Source: Olsenella sp. (GTDB taxonomy: Bacteria; Actinomycetota; Coriobacteriia; Coriobacteriales; Atopobiaceae). From it: a stretch of 64,000 bases of DNA. Where the stretch lies: the NCBI GenBank assembly GCA_022648325.1, contig JALCMG010000004.1:1-64000 (forward strand). The letters are read 5' to 3'. Positions 1 through 8,050 of the stretch are shown piece after piece (position 1 is the first letter of the stretch; each line of letters begins with the position of its first letter). The notes beneath the pieces were generated by a model. That model had not been told where the DNA came from, did no database searches, and saw nothing but the letters and a program-made list of their open reading frames with translations. Position numbers and translations under genes: made by a program.

Positions 1-427
1 GCCGGTCGAGAGCACCGTGGAGCCCCACTCGCCCTTCGCCCAGGAGCCCTCGTAGGACCAGACGTAGTTGTACCTGAGGCCGGAGGTCTGACCGACGACG
101 TTAGCGGAGAAGGTAACGGAGTCGCCCAAGACAGGTGAAGGCGTCTTGGCTTCAACGCCACTGTAGACGTGGCCTTCCTTCACCTCGACGGTGGTGGACC
201 TGGTCTCCCGCGTGCCGTCCGGGGACACCACGTCCACGTAGAGCGTGTAGGTCCCGGCCTTGGTGGGCGTGAACGATCCGGCTGTCTCGGCGGTGTCGGA
301 GCCGGTCGAGAGCACCGTGGAGCCCCACTCGCCCTTCGCCCAGGAGCCCTCGTAGGACCAGACGTAGTTGTACCTGAGGCCGGAGGTCTGACCGACGACG
401 TTAGCGGAGAAGGTAACGGAGTCGCCC
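1..427. repeat. Exact 127-bp duplication inside the amidase modules (300-bp period)
   Basis: Bases 1-127 and 301-427 are identical, a unit spacing of exactly 300 bp (100 codons). The copy may extend beyond the window start. Identity at every position, including third codon positions, points to a recent duplication or ongoing gene conversion between modules. Confidence 0.95.
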
Positions 428-1575
428 GCCACAGGCGTATCCGTGGTGACCTTAACGCCCCTATAGCCATAACCGCTCTTCACAGTTACTGCCACCATAC
501 GCGTGGTCTTTGACGTCCCGTTGGAACACACATCGACAAACAGCCAATACGTACCCGGCTCCGTTGGTGTGAAGGTGCCGGAAGCGGAAGTGATCATAGA
601 GCCCGTGCTCTTCACGGTAGAGCCCCACGAAGACCAATCTGGCTTTGCCCACACGTAGTTATAGGTGAGATTCTCGCCAACTCCCATGATTTTCGGCGAG
701 TAGGTTACAGCCTCGCCCACATAGGCTTCGGTAGTCGAGACATTGATGCCCGAGACGCTCCACCAGGTATCAGAGCTGTAGAACTGGTTGTAGATTGCAG
801 CACCGTCTGCCTTACCAAAGCTCGCGAGGTAGTAGTCGTTTGAGAGCTTTGCCGCATCAGACGTGCCATCAATGAAGCCATGCTCGATGATGACGCCAAG
901 GATGCCGGCCTTTCTCGCATAGCGGGTTATGCCATAGTAGTCTGCCACGGAACCGTCCGCGTAGAGTGAGGAGTTCTGGCCAGACGGATAGTCCCTCGTA
1001 ATGATGCCAGCGCCATGGACGGTAAGCCCGCTGGACTGGAGCCCCGAGAGCACAAGGGCCGAGAGGGACTGCCCAGCGTAGTACAGGTCCTGGTTGAAGC
1101 TCGAGGAGTTGGTGGACTCTACCTCGGCTCCCCTTCCCCCGCCGGCATTGATGTGAATGGAGATGATAGCGCAGCAGTTGTTCTCAACCGCACGATCCAC
1201 GCGGCCGGCAACCGAAACGTACTCGTACTGACCGCGCGTAAGGTAGGCCGTGACGCCGCGGGACTCGAGGTAGTCCTTGCATGCCTGGGCGATCTTCCAG
1301 GTGAGGTCAGCCTCCTTCATGCCGTTTGCATTGGCACCGGAGTCCCATCCCCCGTGACCAGGATCGATGGCAATGGGTCTCCCCGTTTGATTGGCCACCG
1401 AAAGCGCCTGAGAGATGTTCGAGTGCGTAGAGAGAGAACCATCTGAGCTTGCGGTGGTGTACGTGGTGGTTGCCGCCTTCGCAGTGGACGGAGCCAAGGC
1501 GAGGGCGAGCACCACACCCAGGACAAGTGCCAAGCCGCTTAGAAGTCCGGCAAATCGCTGCTTCGTTTTAGCCAT
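1..1575 (-). CDS. Secreted N-acetylmuramoyl-L-alanine amidase with tandem C-terminal modules (3' end outside window)
   Basis: Zinc amidase that cleaves the bond between N-acetylmuramic acid and L-alanine in peptidoglycan, acting outside the membrane. The frame is open from an ATG at 1575 (GGAG upstream) to the window edge, 525 codons. Residues 1-34 form a signal peptide (KTKQR, then a long hydrophobic run, ending STAKA). Residues 67-266 are an Amidase_3 domain: DPGHGG with H74, E88, SIHINAG with H141, and the catalytic IEHGF with E231. After the enzyme come repeated modules of about 100 residues, starting near 275, 368 and 468, each with a YNYVW core and a GTY-(T/W)L(F/Y)VDV strand. The last two are almost identical in DNA. 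Such modules are probably wall-binding or spacer domains; their family (perhaps Y_Y_Y/Ig-like) is not certain. Confidence 0.93.
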   Translation of the reverse strand, partial: MAKTKQRFAGLLSGLALVLGVVLALALAPSTAKAATTTYTTASSDGSLSTHSNISQALSVANQTGRPIAIDPGHGGWDSGANANGMKEADLTWKIAQACKDYLESRGVTAYLTRGQYEYVSVAGRVDRAVENNCCAIISIHINAGGGRGAEVESTNSSSFNQDLYYAGQSLSALVLSGLQSSGLTVHGAGIITRDYPSGQNSSLYADGSVADYYGITRYARKAGILGVIIEHGFIDGTSDAAKLSNDYYLASFGKADGAAIYNQFYSSDTWWSVSGINVSTTEAYVGEAVTYSPKIMGVGENLTYNYVWAKPDWSSWGSTVKSTGSMITSASGTFTPTEPGTYWLFVDVCSNGTSKTTRMVAVTVKSGYGYRGVKVTTDTPVAGDSVTFSANVVGQTSGLRYNYVWSYEGSWAKGEWGSTVLSTGSDTAETAGSFTPTKAGTYTLYVDVVSPDGTRETRSTTVEVKEGHVYSGVEAKTPSPVLGDSVTFSANVVGQTSGLRYNYVWSYEGSWAKGEWGSTVLSTG

Positions 1576-1669
1576 GATTCTCCAAAGACGAACAATATGA
1601 GGTTCCCAGTGTGACATAGAATCGACATTGATACAGTATTACCTCCTATTTAGTCAACGAAAGAAGTAC

Positions 1670-2359
1670 ATGAGACAAACGCACAGCGAGAACCCCCTGT
1701 GGCCGCCGAGTTTCGCGGCGGCCATCTTCGATTTTGACGACACGCTTGCCCTGACCTACGAGTTCTGGCGGCAGGTAGACATTGCTTTCCTCAGGTCACG
1801 TGGCATCTCATACACACCTGAGGTGGGACGAACGCTTACTACGCTCGGCTTTGCAGGAGGAGCGCGCTGGTGCATCGAGCGGTACGGGCTCAAAGACTCC
1901 GTGGAGGAAATCTGCGACGAGTGGAATTCCATGGGCCGCGCGCTCTACGCCTCGCAGGTTCGCCTACGGCCAGGTGCAGAGGACTACCTTACCGCGCTCA
2001 GGAGTGCAAATGTGCCCATAGCGTTGGCGACTACCAACGACCCCGATGTTCTCGCAGCCATGAAGGCACATGTGGACGTGTACGCCCTCTTCGACGCAGT
2101 GGCCTGCGCAAAGGAGGTAGGCTGCGGCAAGGACCAACCAGACATCTACCTCGAGGCTGCTAGCCGTATCTCTGCAAAACCTGAAGATTGTATGGTCTTC
2201 GAGGACCTTCTCCAAGGTATTTGCTCTGCTAAGCGAGCCGGAATGCGAGCCTGTGCCGTACTGAGCAACAACCCCCTGCAAAACGAGCAGGAGGTTGTAA
2301 GCGCAGCGGACTGTGCAATAGCGAGCTGGCGAGAAGCCCTTGAGGTAGAGAGACACTAG
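1670..2359 (+). CDS. HAD-superfamily (subfamily IA) phosphatase
   Basis: Haloacid-dehalogenase-type hydrolase of 229 residues, probably a phosphatase or phosphoglucomutase-like enzyme acting on a small phosphorylated metabolite in the cytoplasm. Motif I is FDFDDTL near the N terminus, with the nucleophilic and general-acid aspartates. Motif II is the LATTND threonine, a lysine follows in the KEVGCGKDQPD segment, and motif IV is VFEDLLQG. A helical cap lies between motifs I and II. I chose the ATG at 1670 because an earlier in-frame ATG at 1628 would add a non-conserved 14-residue extension and has no Shine-Dalgarno. It is divergent from the amidase, and the 94-bp gap must hold both promoters. 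Substrate cannot be inferred. Confidence 0.85.
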   Translation: MRQTHSENPLWPPSFAAAIFDFDDTLALTYEFWRQVDIAFLRSRGISYTPEVGRTLTTLGFAGGARWCIERYGLKDSVEEICDEWNSMGRALYASQVRLRPGAEDYLTALRSANVPIALATTNDPDVLAAMKAHVDVYALFDAVACAKEVGCGKDQPDIYLEAASRISAKPEDCMVFEDLLQGICSAKRAGMRACAVLSNNPLQNEQEVVSAADCAIASWREALEVERH

Positions 2360-2537
2360 CCACTTCTTTGTGAGCGGTGTGCATGAGGCCGGAAGCGGCC
2401 ATTGATTACCACTTGGGAATTTATGAGCTATCCGCAGAATCGTTGGGGTAATATAGCATCCGTGGCTGTTGGGGCCACAAGGTATCGCGCGAGAGCGCAG
2501 CTTTTTGTCCTGCGGGGCAAAGAAAGAAAGGCACGAC

Positions 2538-2741
2538 ATGGCAAAGGGTACTGTTAAGTGGTTCAACCCCGACAAGGGCTATGGCTTCATCTCTCGTGAG
2601 GATGGTGACGATCTGTTCGTCCACTACTCCGAGATTCAGATGGACGGCTTCAAGACCCTGGAGGAGGGCCAGGCTGTCGAGTTTGACATCACCACCGGCC
2701 AGAATGGTAAGCTCCAGGCTTCCAACGTCCGCAAGATCTAG
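2538..2741 (+). CDS. Cold-shock protein, CspA family
   Basis: Small single-stranded nucleic-acid-binding protein of 67 residues consisting of one cold-shock domain (five-stranded OB fold). The RNP1 motif KGYGFI and RNP2 motif DLFVHYS are both intact, and the protein starts GTVKWFN as usual. Family members melt mRNA secondary structure or act as antiterminators. The ATG at 2538 gives the standard family length; the frame is open further upstream but non-conserved. A long leader (2360-2537) with no coding signal precedes it, typical of csp genes, and a strong terminator follows. Confidence 0.96.
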   Translation: MAKGTVKWFNPDKGYGFISREDGDDLFVHYSEIQMDGFKTLEEGQAVEFDITTGQNGKLQASNVRKI

Positions 2742-2786
2742 CTCATAGCCCAACGCATACCCCTCCTGGGGATTTGTGGGACTTGG

Positions 2787-2816
2787 CTCCCCCGCTGCTT
2801 GCGGGGGAGTTTTTTT
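2787..2816 (+). terminator. Rho-independent terminator after the cold-shock gene
   Basis: A perfect 9-bp GC stem (CTCCCCCGC at 2787-2795 with GCGGGGGAG at 2801-2809), a 5-nt loop and seven Ts. It isolates the csp transcript from the following glycosyltransferase gene. Confidence 0.95.
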
Positions 2817-2907
2817 GAGCAGCCCCGTGGTCTGACCATGACAACGACCGGCTGCTATACCATGATATGAAATGCGTAATACGAACGTACGAGAGGAAAG
2901 GCGGCCC

Positions 2908-3588
2908 GTGAGAGTTCTCGCCATCGTCCCCGCTTTCAACGAGGAGGAGTGCCTTGCAAACACCGTGCAGGAGCTAACTGCCACCTGCCCGGACGTGGAC
3001 TACCTCATCGTCAACGACGGCTCAAGCGACGCGACACCCCGCATCTGTGACGAGCTGGCCCTAAGTCACATAGACCTTCCGGTGAACTGCGGGCTTACCG
3101 CCGCAGTCAAAGCTGGCATGAAGTATGCCCTACGCAATGGCTACGACGCCGCAGTGCAGATAGACTCAGACGGGCAGCACATGCCCGAGTACATCCCCGC
3201 TATGGCAAAGGCCATGCAGGATGAGGGCGCCGACATCGTGATAGCTTCGCGCAACCTTGCAGGCGGCGGCGCTGAGGGAGCACGCGGCGTTGGCGCCAAA
3301 CTCATCACCGCGTTCATACGCCAGACGACCGGCGCTACCATAACCGACCCAACGTCCGGGATGCGCATGTACGACCGCGCCATGATCGAGAAGCTCGCCC
3401 ACGGTTTCGACCTCGCCCCGGAGCCAGATACCATTGCCCTTCTCATCCGTAGAGGTGCTAAGGTCATCGAGATTCCCGCCAAGATGCGCGAGCGCCAAGG
3501 TGGGACAAGCTACCTTCACTTCATGTCCTCGATTGCCTACATGGCGCGCACATGCCTCTCCATCCTGCTCTTCCAATGGTTTAGATAG
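2908..3588 (+). CDS. Glycosyltransferase family 2 (dolichol-phosphate-mannose synthase type)
   Basis: A 226-residue GT-A fold glycosyltransferase of the group that transfers a sugar from a nucleotide donor to a polyprenyl phosphate or a growing surface glycan. It opens VRVLAIVPAFNEE, followed by NDGSSD (nucleotide binding) and the DSDGQH metal/donor motif. It lacks the C-terminal membrane helices of some relatives; the next gene probably supplies the membrane part. I prefer the GTG at 2908, preceded by AGGAAAGG six bases upstream, over an ATG at 2872, which would add twelve non-conserved residues. The downstream gene starts 8 bp after the stop. Confidence 0.88.
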   Translation: MRVLAIVPAFNEEECLANTVQELTATCPDVDYLIVNDGSSDATPRICDELALSHIDLPVNCGLTAAVKAGMKYALRNGYDAAVQIDSDGQHMPEYIPAMAKAMQDEGADIVIASRNLAGGGAEGARGVGAKLITAFIRQTTGATITDPTSGMRMYDRAMIEKLAHGFDLAPEPDTIALLIRRGAKVIEIPAKMRERQGGTSYLHFMSSIAYMARTCLSILLFQWFR

Positions 3589-3596
3589 GACCTGTC

Positions 3597-3941
3597 ATGT
3601 CCCCAATTCTCCGCGTTGTCCTCATTATTGGTGCCCTCCTCGCCCTTTCGGTTGTCGTTCGCAAGGTGAGGAAGTCCAAGATTCGCATCGCCGACTCGGT
3701 CTATTGGGTCTGCGCCGCGACGCTGCTGCTGGTTTTGGCAATCTTTCCGGGAATTGCGTTCTTCTTCTCGGGCCTCCTCGGCTTTCTCTCACCGAGCAAC
3801 TTTGTGTTCGTTGTGGTGATAGCCCTCATGCTGCTCAAGCTCTTCAACCTTGCCTGTGACGTCTCGCGCCTCACCGATAAGGTCGAGCAGCTCTCGCAGG
3901 AGATCGCGCTCAGCGAGAAGGAGCTTAGCGACAAGGATTAG
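3597..3941 (+). CDS. DUF2304 small membrane protein
   Basis: A 114-residue protein with three hydrophobic segments (about residues 4-21, 37-56 and 65-82) and a charged C-terminal helix (KVEQLSQEIALSEKELSDKD) that may form a coiled coil. The pattern, size and position directly behind a GT2 gene match the DUF2304 family, which regularly accompanies such transferases and probably anchors or partners them at the membrane. Its biochemical role is not established. It ends 22 bp from the convergent licD gene. Confidence 0.82.
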   Translation: MSPILRVVLIIGALLALSVVVRKVRKSKIRIADSVYWVCAATLLLVLAIFPGIAFFFSGLLGFLSPSNFVFVVVIALMLLKLFNLACDVSRLTDKVEQLSQEIALSEKELSDKD

Positions 3942-3963
3942 GGCACCGCGGGAGGCCCTGCGC

Positions 3964-4821
3964 CTACTCCCCCATCACGTTCACGCCATCCCCAAAGTCG
4001 AGCACTCGGGGAAGATGGGTGTAGCGCGCGTCCGTAGGCGGGAGTTCATGGTAATTGCCGTAGAGGGTACGCAGGTAGGTATCACAATCGTGGGGCGCTC
4101 TTAGGGTCATCCCATCGAAGGCGATGTCTCTTGTGGGGAAGAGCGTGACCGTATCGAAGACTCCAGCGATGGGATATGTTGCATTGAACCATCTCTCTGA
4201 GGGAACCGTGGGCTGGGCAGCCTCGAGGAGCTGACGAGAGAGCTCTTGCGGCTGCCATGCATGCGCAAGCGTGTGATGGACGACGGAGCACGCCGTGGCC
4301 TTGAGGCCCCGAAGCGACGTGTTTGAGGGAATCTTGGGGTGGGCAATGCCATGCAGGTAGCTCATGCGCTGAAGCCTCAGGCACGTTGCCTTCTGCGTGC
4401 GAGCTCGAGAGGGGTCTTGCTCCTCGCGAAAGTACGGGAAGACATCGAGGAAGATTGCCTGGTTGCACCCGGCCTCCCTGGAGGCCTCGTCTATGAAACG
4501 CGTGCCGTCGAGAAACACCTTGGTCCAGAGCGAGGTGAGGCCTGGTGTGGTCTCGCACGTCGCGAGCGAGTAACCCTTAGGCAGCGCCTTGGGGGCAAGC
4601 TCGAGAAAGCGCCGGTAATCCTCAAAGGGCATGCCAATGTCCGTATCGTCATCCCAGGGAATGAAGCCACCATGACGCACCGCACCAAGGCAGGTCCCCG
4701 AGTCAACAAAGTAGTCGATGCCGTTCTCGCGGCAGAGCGCGTCGACCACGGCAAGAATCTTGCGCTCCGCCTCTTGCAGGCGCTCAAGGGCACCTTCAGG
4801 ATATGGCCGAAACTCGTCCAT
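3964..4821 (-). CDS. LicD-family phosphotransferase (copy 1)
   Basis: LicD proteins transfer phosphocholine, or a related head group, from a CDP-activated donor onto cell-surface glycans. This 285-residue protein carries the family core at residues 34-66: GIDYFVDSGTCLGAVRHGG followed by IPWDDDTDIGM with the metal-binding aspartates, and PFEDYRRF after it. I set the start at 4821, preceded by GGAAGGGAAGAAG. An upstream open extension to 4956 is encoded by a palindromic repeat and is unlikely to be translated. It is in the same direction as the flippase and GT2 genes upstream, which suggests a surface-polymer operon. A second LicD is at 7190-7990. Confidence 0.9.
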   Translation of the reverse strand: MDEFRPYPEGALERLQEAERKILAVVDALCRENGIDYFVDSGTCLGAVRHGGFIPWDDDTDIGMPFEDYRRFLELAPKALPKGYSLATCETTPGLTSLWTKVFLDGTRFIDEASREAGCNQAIFLDVFPYFREEQDPSRARTQKATCLRLQRMSYLHGIAHPKIPSNTSLRGLKATACSVVHHTLAHAWQPQELSRQLLEAAQPTVPSERWFNATYPIAGVFDTVTLFPTRDIAFDGMTLRAPHDCDTYLRTLYGNYHELPPTDARYTHLPRVLDFGDGVNVMGE

Positions 4822-4836
4822 CTTCTTCCCTTCCTT

Positions 4837-4884
4837 AATGAGACAAAGGGACTGTCCCTTTGTCTCATTCCACTTTGTCTCATT
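4837..4884. repeat. Palindromic REP-like element with an extra half copy
   Basis: AATGAGACAAAGGGA at 4837-4851 is followed after three bases by its exact reverse complement at 4855-4869, a perfect 15-bp inverted repeat. A further partial copy, CTTTGTCTCATT, lies at 4873-4884. The element sits between licD and the flippase gene, and the TGA stop of the flippase (4882-4880) falls inside the partial copy. Palindromes of this shape are often dispersed REP elements mobilised by REP-associated tyrosine transposases. Only one cluster is present in this window. Confidence 0.85.
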
Positions 4885-6109
4885 CCGAGTCGAGCTTCTT
4901 GCAGTCATGCACGAAGAAGACCGCCAGTGAGAGGACTGCCGTGAGGTAGGACCCAACGCCTACCCAGCTTACGCCGTTCATGCTGAAGAGATCCACCATG
5001 GGAACGGTGATTACAAGCGAGACAACGGTAGCAATCACGTTCCCGAGGAAGCTCGCCTTATAGTCCCTGAGCGAGAGGAGCAGGTCATTCATGAACCAGG
5101 CGAAGGCAGTCACAAAGGTGCAGAGCACGGCTGGCCCAAGAAGGTAGCTGTACTCAACAATCTCCTGGCCGTAGAGCAGGCCGAGCACCCACTGCCCAAA
5201 GATGAGTAAGAGAGCCGAGAAGACCACGGTAATGCCAATAATTCCCTCAATGGTGCGCCTGAAGAGTTTGAGCGCAGAAGACTTGTCGTTCTTGAAGCGT
5301 TGGGCGAACTCACCCAGGAGGGGGCTGTAGATGTAGGTGGCGCCCATCTGGACAATAGTCGCAGGGGATGCTACGGAGGAGTAGATGCCCAGGGCCGCCG
5401 TGCTCACGCTGGCCGCAAGGTACTGCTTGGGCACGGTGAGGATGGCGCTCGAGCACACCTGGGCTATAACGAGAGGCAGGAGCGTTGCCAGCGTGCGGGC
5501 GGCAGAGCGCAGGTCGATGACTGGCTTGGTGGGCTCAAAGCCAGATGCCCGCGGCATGTCATAGGCAAAGCAGATTGCCAGAGTCGAGACAGCCATGGAG
5601 ACACAGGCGAGCACCAGTGAGTCCGAGAACCACAGCACTATCGAGAAGAGGGCGAGGTTGGAGATGCCCTGCATCATATACGAGCGACCGATGTAGTCCA
5701 TACGAAGATGGCGCTGGTCTATTGCATGAAGGCCCTCGATGAAGTTGGCGGCGAGCGATGACACGAGATAGGCAATGATCGCCGGCACAGCGTCAAATGA
5801 GCACGTGAGGATTGCATAGATGGTGCCCGCCACGAAGGCGAGAACGCTCGTAAGGAGACGAAGTCCCACATACTCGCCAGAGCTGTGCTCGCCGCGAACG
5901 TCAGTCACTTGAACCGTGCGCAGGCGAAAGTCTGCGAACGGGGCGACGAGGTTCGAGACAGACATGGCAAGCGAGAGAGCACCGGCTGCGTCAAAGCCAT
6001 GGGAAAGTCGAACCACGGCAATCGTGACGAGGTAGTTGCAGCCCAAGCGCACGATGGAACCGGCAGAGTTCCATGCGATGTTCTTCTTGAGTGAGAGACC
6101 CTCAGCCAT
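4880..6109 (-). CDS. Polysaccharide flippase, Wzx/MATE-like (MVF superfamily)
   Basis: A 409-residue integral membrane protein with about twelve hydrophobic segments spread along its length and short loops, as in polysaccharide exporters that flip lipid-linked repeat units to the outer face of the membrane. The N terminus (SLKKNIAWNSAGSIVRLGCNYL) is typical of the family, whose members begin just before the first helix. It overlaps the upstream GT2 gene by 8 bp, so translation is probably coupled. The last residues and stop codon lie in the palindromic repeat, so the C terminus may have been altered by insertion of that repeat. Confidence 0.87.
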   Translation of the reverse strand: MAEGLSLKKNIAWNSAGSIVRLGCNYLVTIAVVRLSHGFDAAGALSLAMSVSNLVAPFADFRLRTVQVTDVRGEHSSGEYVGLRLLTSVLAFVAGTIYAILTCSFDAVPAIIAYLVSSLAANFIEGLHAIDQRHLRMDYIGRSYMMQGISNLALFSIVLWFSDSLVLACVSMAVSTLAICFAYDMPRASGFEPTKPVIDLRSAARTLATLLPLVIAQVCSSAILTVPKQYLAASVSTAALGIYSSVASPATIVQMGATYIYSPLLGEFAQRFKNDKSSALKLFRRTIEGIIGITVVFSALLLIFGQWVLGLLYGQEIVEYSYLLGPAVLCTFVTAFAWFMNDLLLSLRDYKASFLGNVIATVVSLVITVPMVDLFSMNGVSWVGVGSYLTAVLSLAVFFVHDCKKLDSE

Positions 6110-6989
6110 TGACCTTCTTCCCTCCGAATACTGTGTGATAGACGAGAGACGCAGGAAACTCGCACAGTACGCCGATGACCTTGCTGGGGGCCTTCGAGAG
6201 GCCGTTCTTCTCGCCCGACATGCGACAACCTACAAGGTAGAGCGTGGTCTCCCGGAACTTCCCGACGAGCGTCTGCGAACGCTGCGCACAGTAGAGCTTG
6301 TGCTTGCGGTAGCCAATGGGGTTCTCGCGAGCGTTTTTCGCAAAGTTCTTGGTAAGTCCGTCTGGGAGGTAATGGCAGATGGTGAGGATGGTGCTATCGG
6401 TCCTCATGAGATAGTGCTCGTCGAGACGGTAGTAGACGGAGGTCTCGGCAATGAACTTCTCCCCCGGGGCAACGTCGTAGGGGTACTTCCGCAACACATC
6501 GGTCTTGTGGATGAGCGACGTGTCTCCGGCAAAGTGATACTTCTCGAACAGGTCCCAGTACTTGACCTCGGTAAGGCCATCCGGAATCCAGGTGACCATG
6601 GGGGTGTGATCGTCGGTGCCTCTCAGCGCCACGATGCCGGCGATGCGGTCGTCATCGCGAATTGGCGCATAATCCTCGACGATGCGCGCAACTGCGCCTG
6701 GGACCAGGTGGTCGTCTGAGTCTACGCAGAAAAACAACGGGCACTCGCAAAGCTCAACGCCGGTGTTGATGGCGCGCGGCTTTCCCCCGTTCTCCTTTTT
6801 GACATAGGTGATGTCCACCTTGCCCTCCTGCTTCCAGGAATCCACCAGCGAGCACGTGTCATCGGTGGAGCCGTCATCCACGATGAGCCACATGAAGTCC
6901 TGGGAGGTCTGCGAGACGAGGCTCTCATAGAGCGCCGGAAGAATGTAGGCGCGGTTGTATGTTGGCGTGAACACGCAGACTGTTTTCAT
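6102..6989 (-). CDS. Glycosyltransferase family 2
   Basis: A 295-residue GT-A fold glycosyltransferase, probably adding one sugar to the repeat unit exported by the overlapping flippase. The N terminus reads KTVCVFTPTYNRA, then VDDGSTDDT and the donor/metal motif VDSDDHL. I chose the ATG at 6989 because the conserved strand begins at once and a GGAG lies upstream; the open frame to 7091 adds 34 unrelated residues. It starts 200 bp from the divergent licD gene at 7190, so both promoters should lie in that gap. The sugar and linkage cannot be predicted. Confidence 0.9.
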   Translation of the reverse strand: MKTVCVFTPTYNRAYILPALYESLVSQTSQDFMWLIVDDGSTDDTCSLVDSWKQEGKVDITYVKKENGGKPRAINTGVELCECPLFFCVDSDDHLVPGAVARIVEDYAPIRDDDRIAGIVALRGTDDHTPMVTWIPDGLTEVKYWDLFEKYHFAGDTSLIHKTDVLRKYPYDVAPGEKFIAETSVYYRLDEHYLMRTDSTILTICHYLPDGLTKNFAKNARENPIGYRKHKLYCAQRSQTLVGKFRETTLYLVGCRMSGEKNGLSKAPSKVIGVLCEFPASLVYHTVFGGKKVNG

Positions 6990-7189
6990 GCGGATGCTCC
7001 GGTCGGGTGACGAAATGCAACGGGTAGTCAGCATGGGCGTCTGCTCATTTTTGCACTGACGGCTCCACGCCAAGGGCATGACCGCCCCCAAGCGGAAAAT
7101 AACCAGAGAGTACCCCGACGCGCCCAGTCAAACATAACCGAGAGCTTACAATCTATCAGACGCTCGCAAGTCATCCGAACGGGGACGAG

Positions 7190-7990
7190 ATGGGACAGAA
7201 GCGCATAGACATCGACGGGATGAAAGCCATTGAGCTCGACATCATGCGAGAGCTCTATCGGGTGTGCCACGAGGACGGCCTGACCTGCATAATGGCTTAC
7301 GGCACGCTCCTGGGCGCAATACGCCACCATGGCTTCATCCCATGGGACGACGACATCGATCTTCTCATGCCGCGAGATGACTACGAGCGCCTGCCCGGGG
7401 CGTTTGAGCGGTTTTCGTCTAAGCCATATTACAAGATCATCTGGTACCGCGACCGCTCCTCCATCTACCCCTTCATCAAAGTGGTTGACACGCGCACGGA
7501 AGTCATAGAGCACTACGTCGACGAGCGATGGTGCCGTACGGGCGTATGGGTTGACGTGTTTCCTGTCGACGGAATTGGATCAAGCGACAAGCCCTTCGAC
7601 GAGATAGCAAAGCTCAGGCACAAGTACGACTACCTCACAGCCAACGTCCATGAGGGTTCCTCGGCCATAAGCCTCCTCGGGAAGCGCGTGCTCAAGGCGG
7701 TGATGCCCAAGGAGGACATCTATCAGATTGCCCAACAGGTCGATGGCATCGCCTGTGCCACACCCCTTGAGGAAAGCGCTGAGGTCGCGCAGCTTGCGTG
7801 GCCCCTTGGGCCGAGCGAGCGCCTGCCTCGCTCCATAATTACGGATACCTGCCCCTACGACTTCGAGGGCGAGAAGTTTGATGGGCCACGTGACTTCGGT
7901 TTCTGCCTTACCCGCTGGTATGGCGACTACATGACGCCACCACCCGAGGACCAGAGAACGCCTCACTATGTAGACGCACGCTGGCTCTAG
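7190..7990 (+). CDS. LicD-family phosphotransferase (copy 2)
   Basis: Second LicD homologue, 266 residues, oriented opposite to the rest of the locus. The core is at residues 33-62: CIMAYGTLLGAIRHHGF followed by IPWDDDIDLLM, then PRDDYERL. It shares the family motif with copy 1, but the remaining sequence differs strongly, so it probably decorates a different acceptor or uses a different head group. The start is the ATG at 7190, preceded by a GGGGACGAG stretch. It ends 42 bp from the convergent GT4 gene, with a large hairpin between and across them. Confidence 0.9.
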   Translation: MGQKRIDIDGMKAIELDIMRELYRVCHEDGLTCIMAYGTLLGAIRHHGFIPWDDDIDLLMPRDDYERLPGAFERFSSKPYYKIIWYRDRSSIYPFIKVVDTRTEVIEHYVDERWCRTGVWVDVFPVDGIGSSDKPFDEIAKLRHKYDYLTANVHEGSSAISLLGKRVLKAVMPKEDIYQIAQQVDGIACATPLEESAEVAQLAWPLGPSERLPRSIITDTCPYDFEGEKFDGPRDFGFCLTRWYGDYMTPPPEDQRTPHYVDARWL

Positions 7991-8017
7991 GCAGCGGATG
8001 GTTTAGCGCCCAAAACA

Positions 8018-8050
8018 CTTGCCGAGAAGGGGCTAGCTCTTCTCGGCAAG
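8018..8050. terminator. Large hairpin between convergent licD and GT4 genes
   Basis: CTTGCCGAGAAG (8018-8029) and CTTCTCGGCAAG (8039-8050) form a perfect 12-bp stem with a 9-nt loop. It lies just after the plus-strand licD gene and includes the last codons and the stop of the minus-strand GT4 gene. No clear U-tract follows on either strand, so its role as a terminator is inferred. Confidence 0.6.

Noticed and set aside
1201-1260. Suspected frameshift in the amidase catalytic domain
   Set aside because: Careful reading of the reverse complement gives a continuous frame (AYLTRGQYEYVSVAGRV).
1628-1669. Upstream in-frame start for the HAD gene
   Set aside because: No ribosome-binding site and no family similarity in the 14 extra residues.
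4822-4956. N-terminal extension of the first LicD
   Set aside because: It is translated from the palindromic repeat and the flippase end; the conserved protein starts at 4821 with a good ribosome-binding site.
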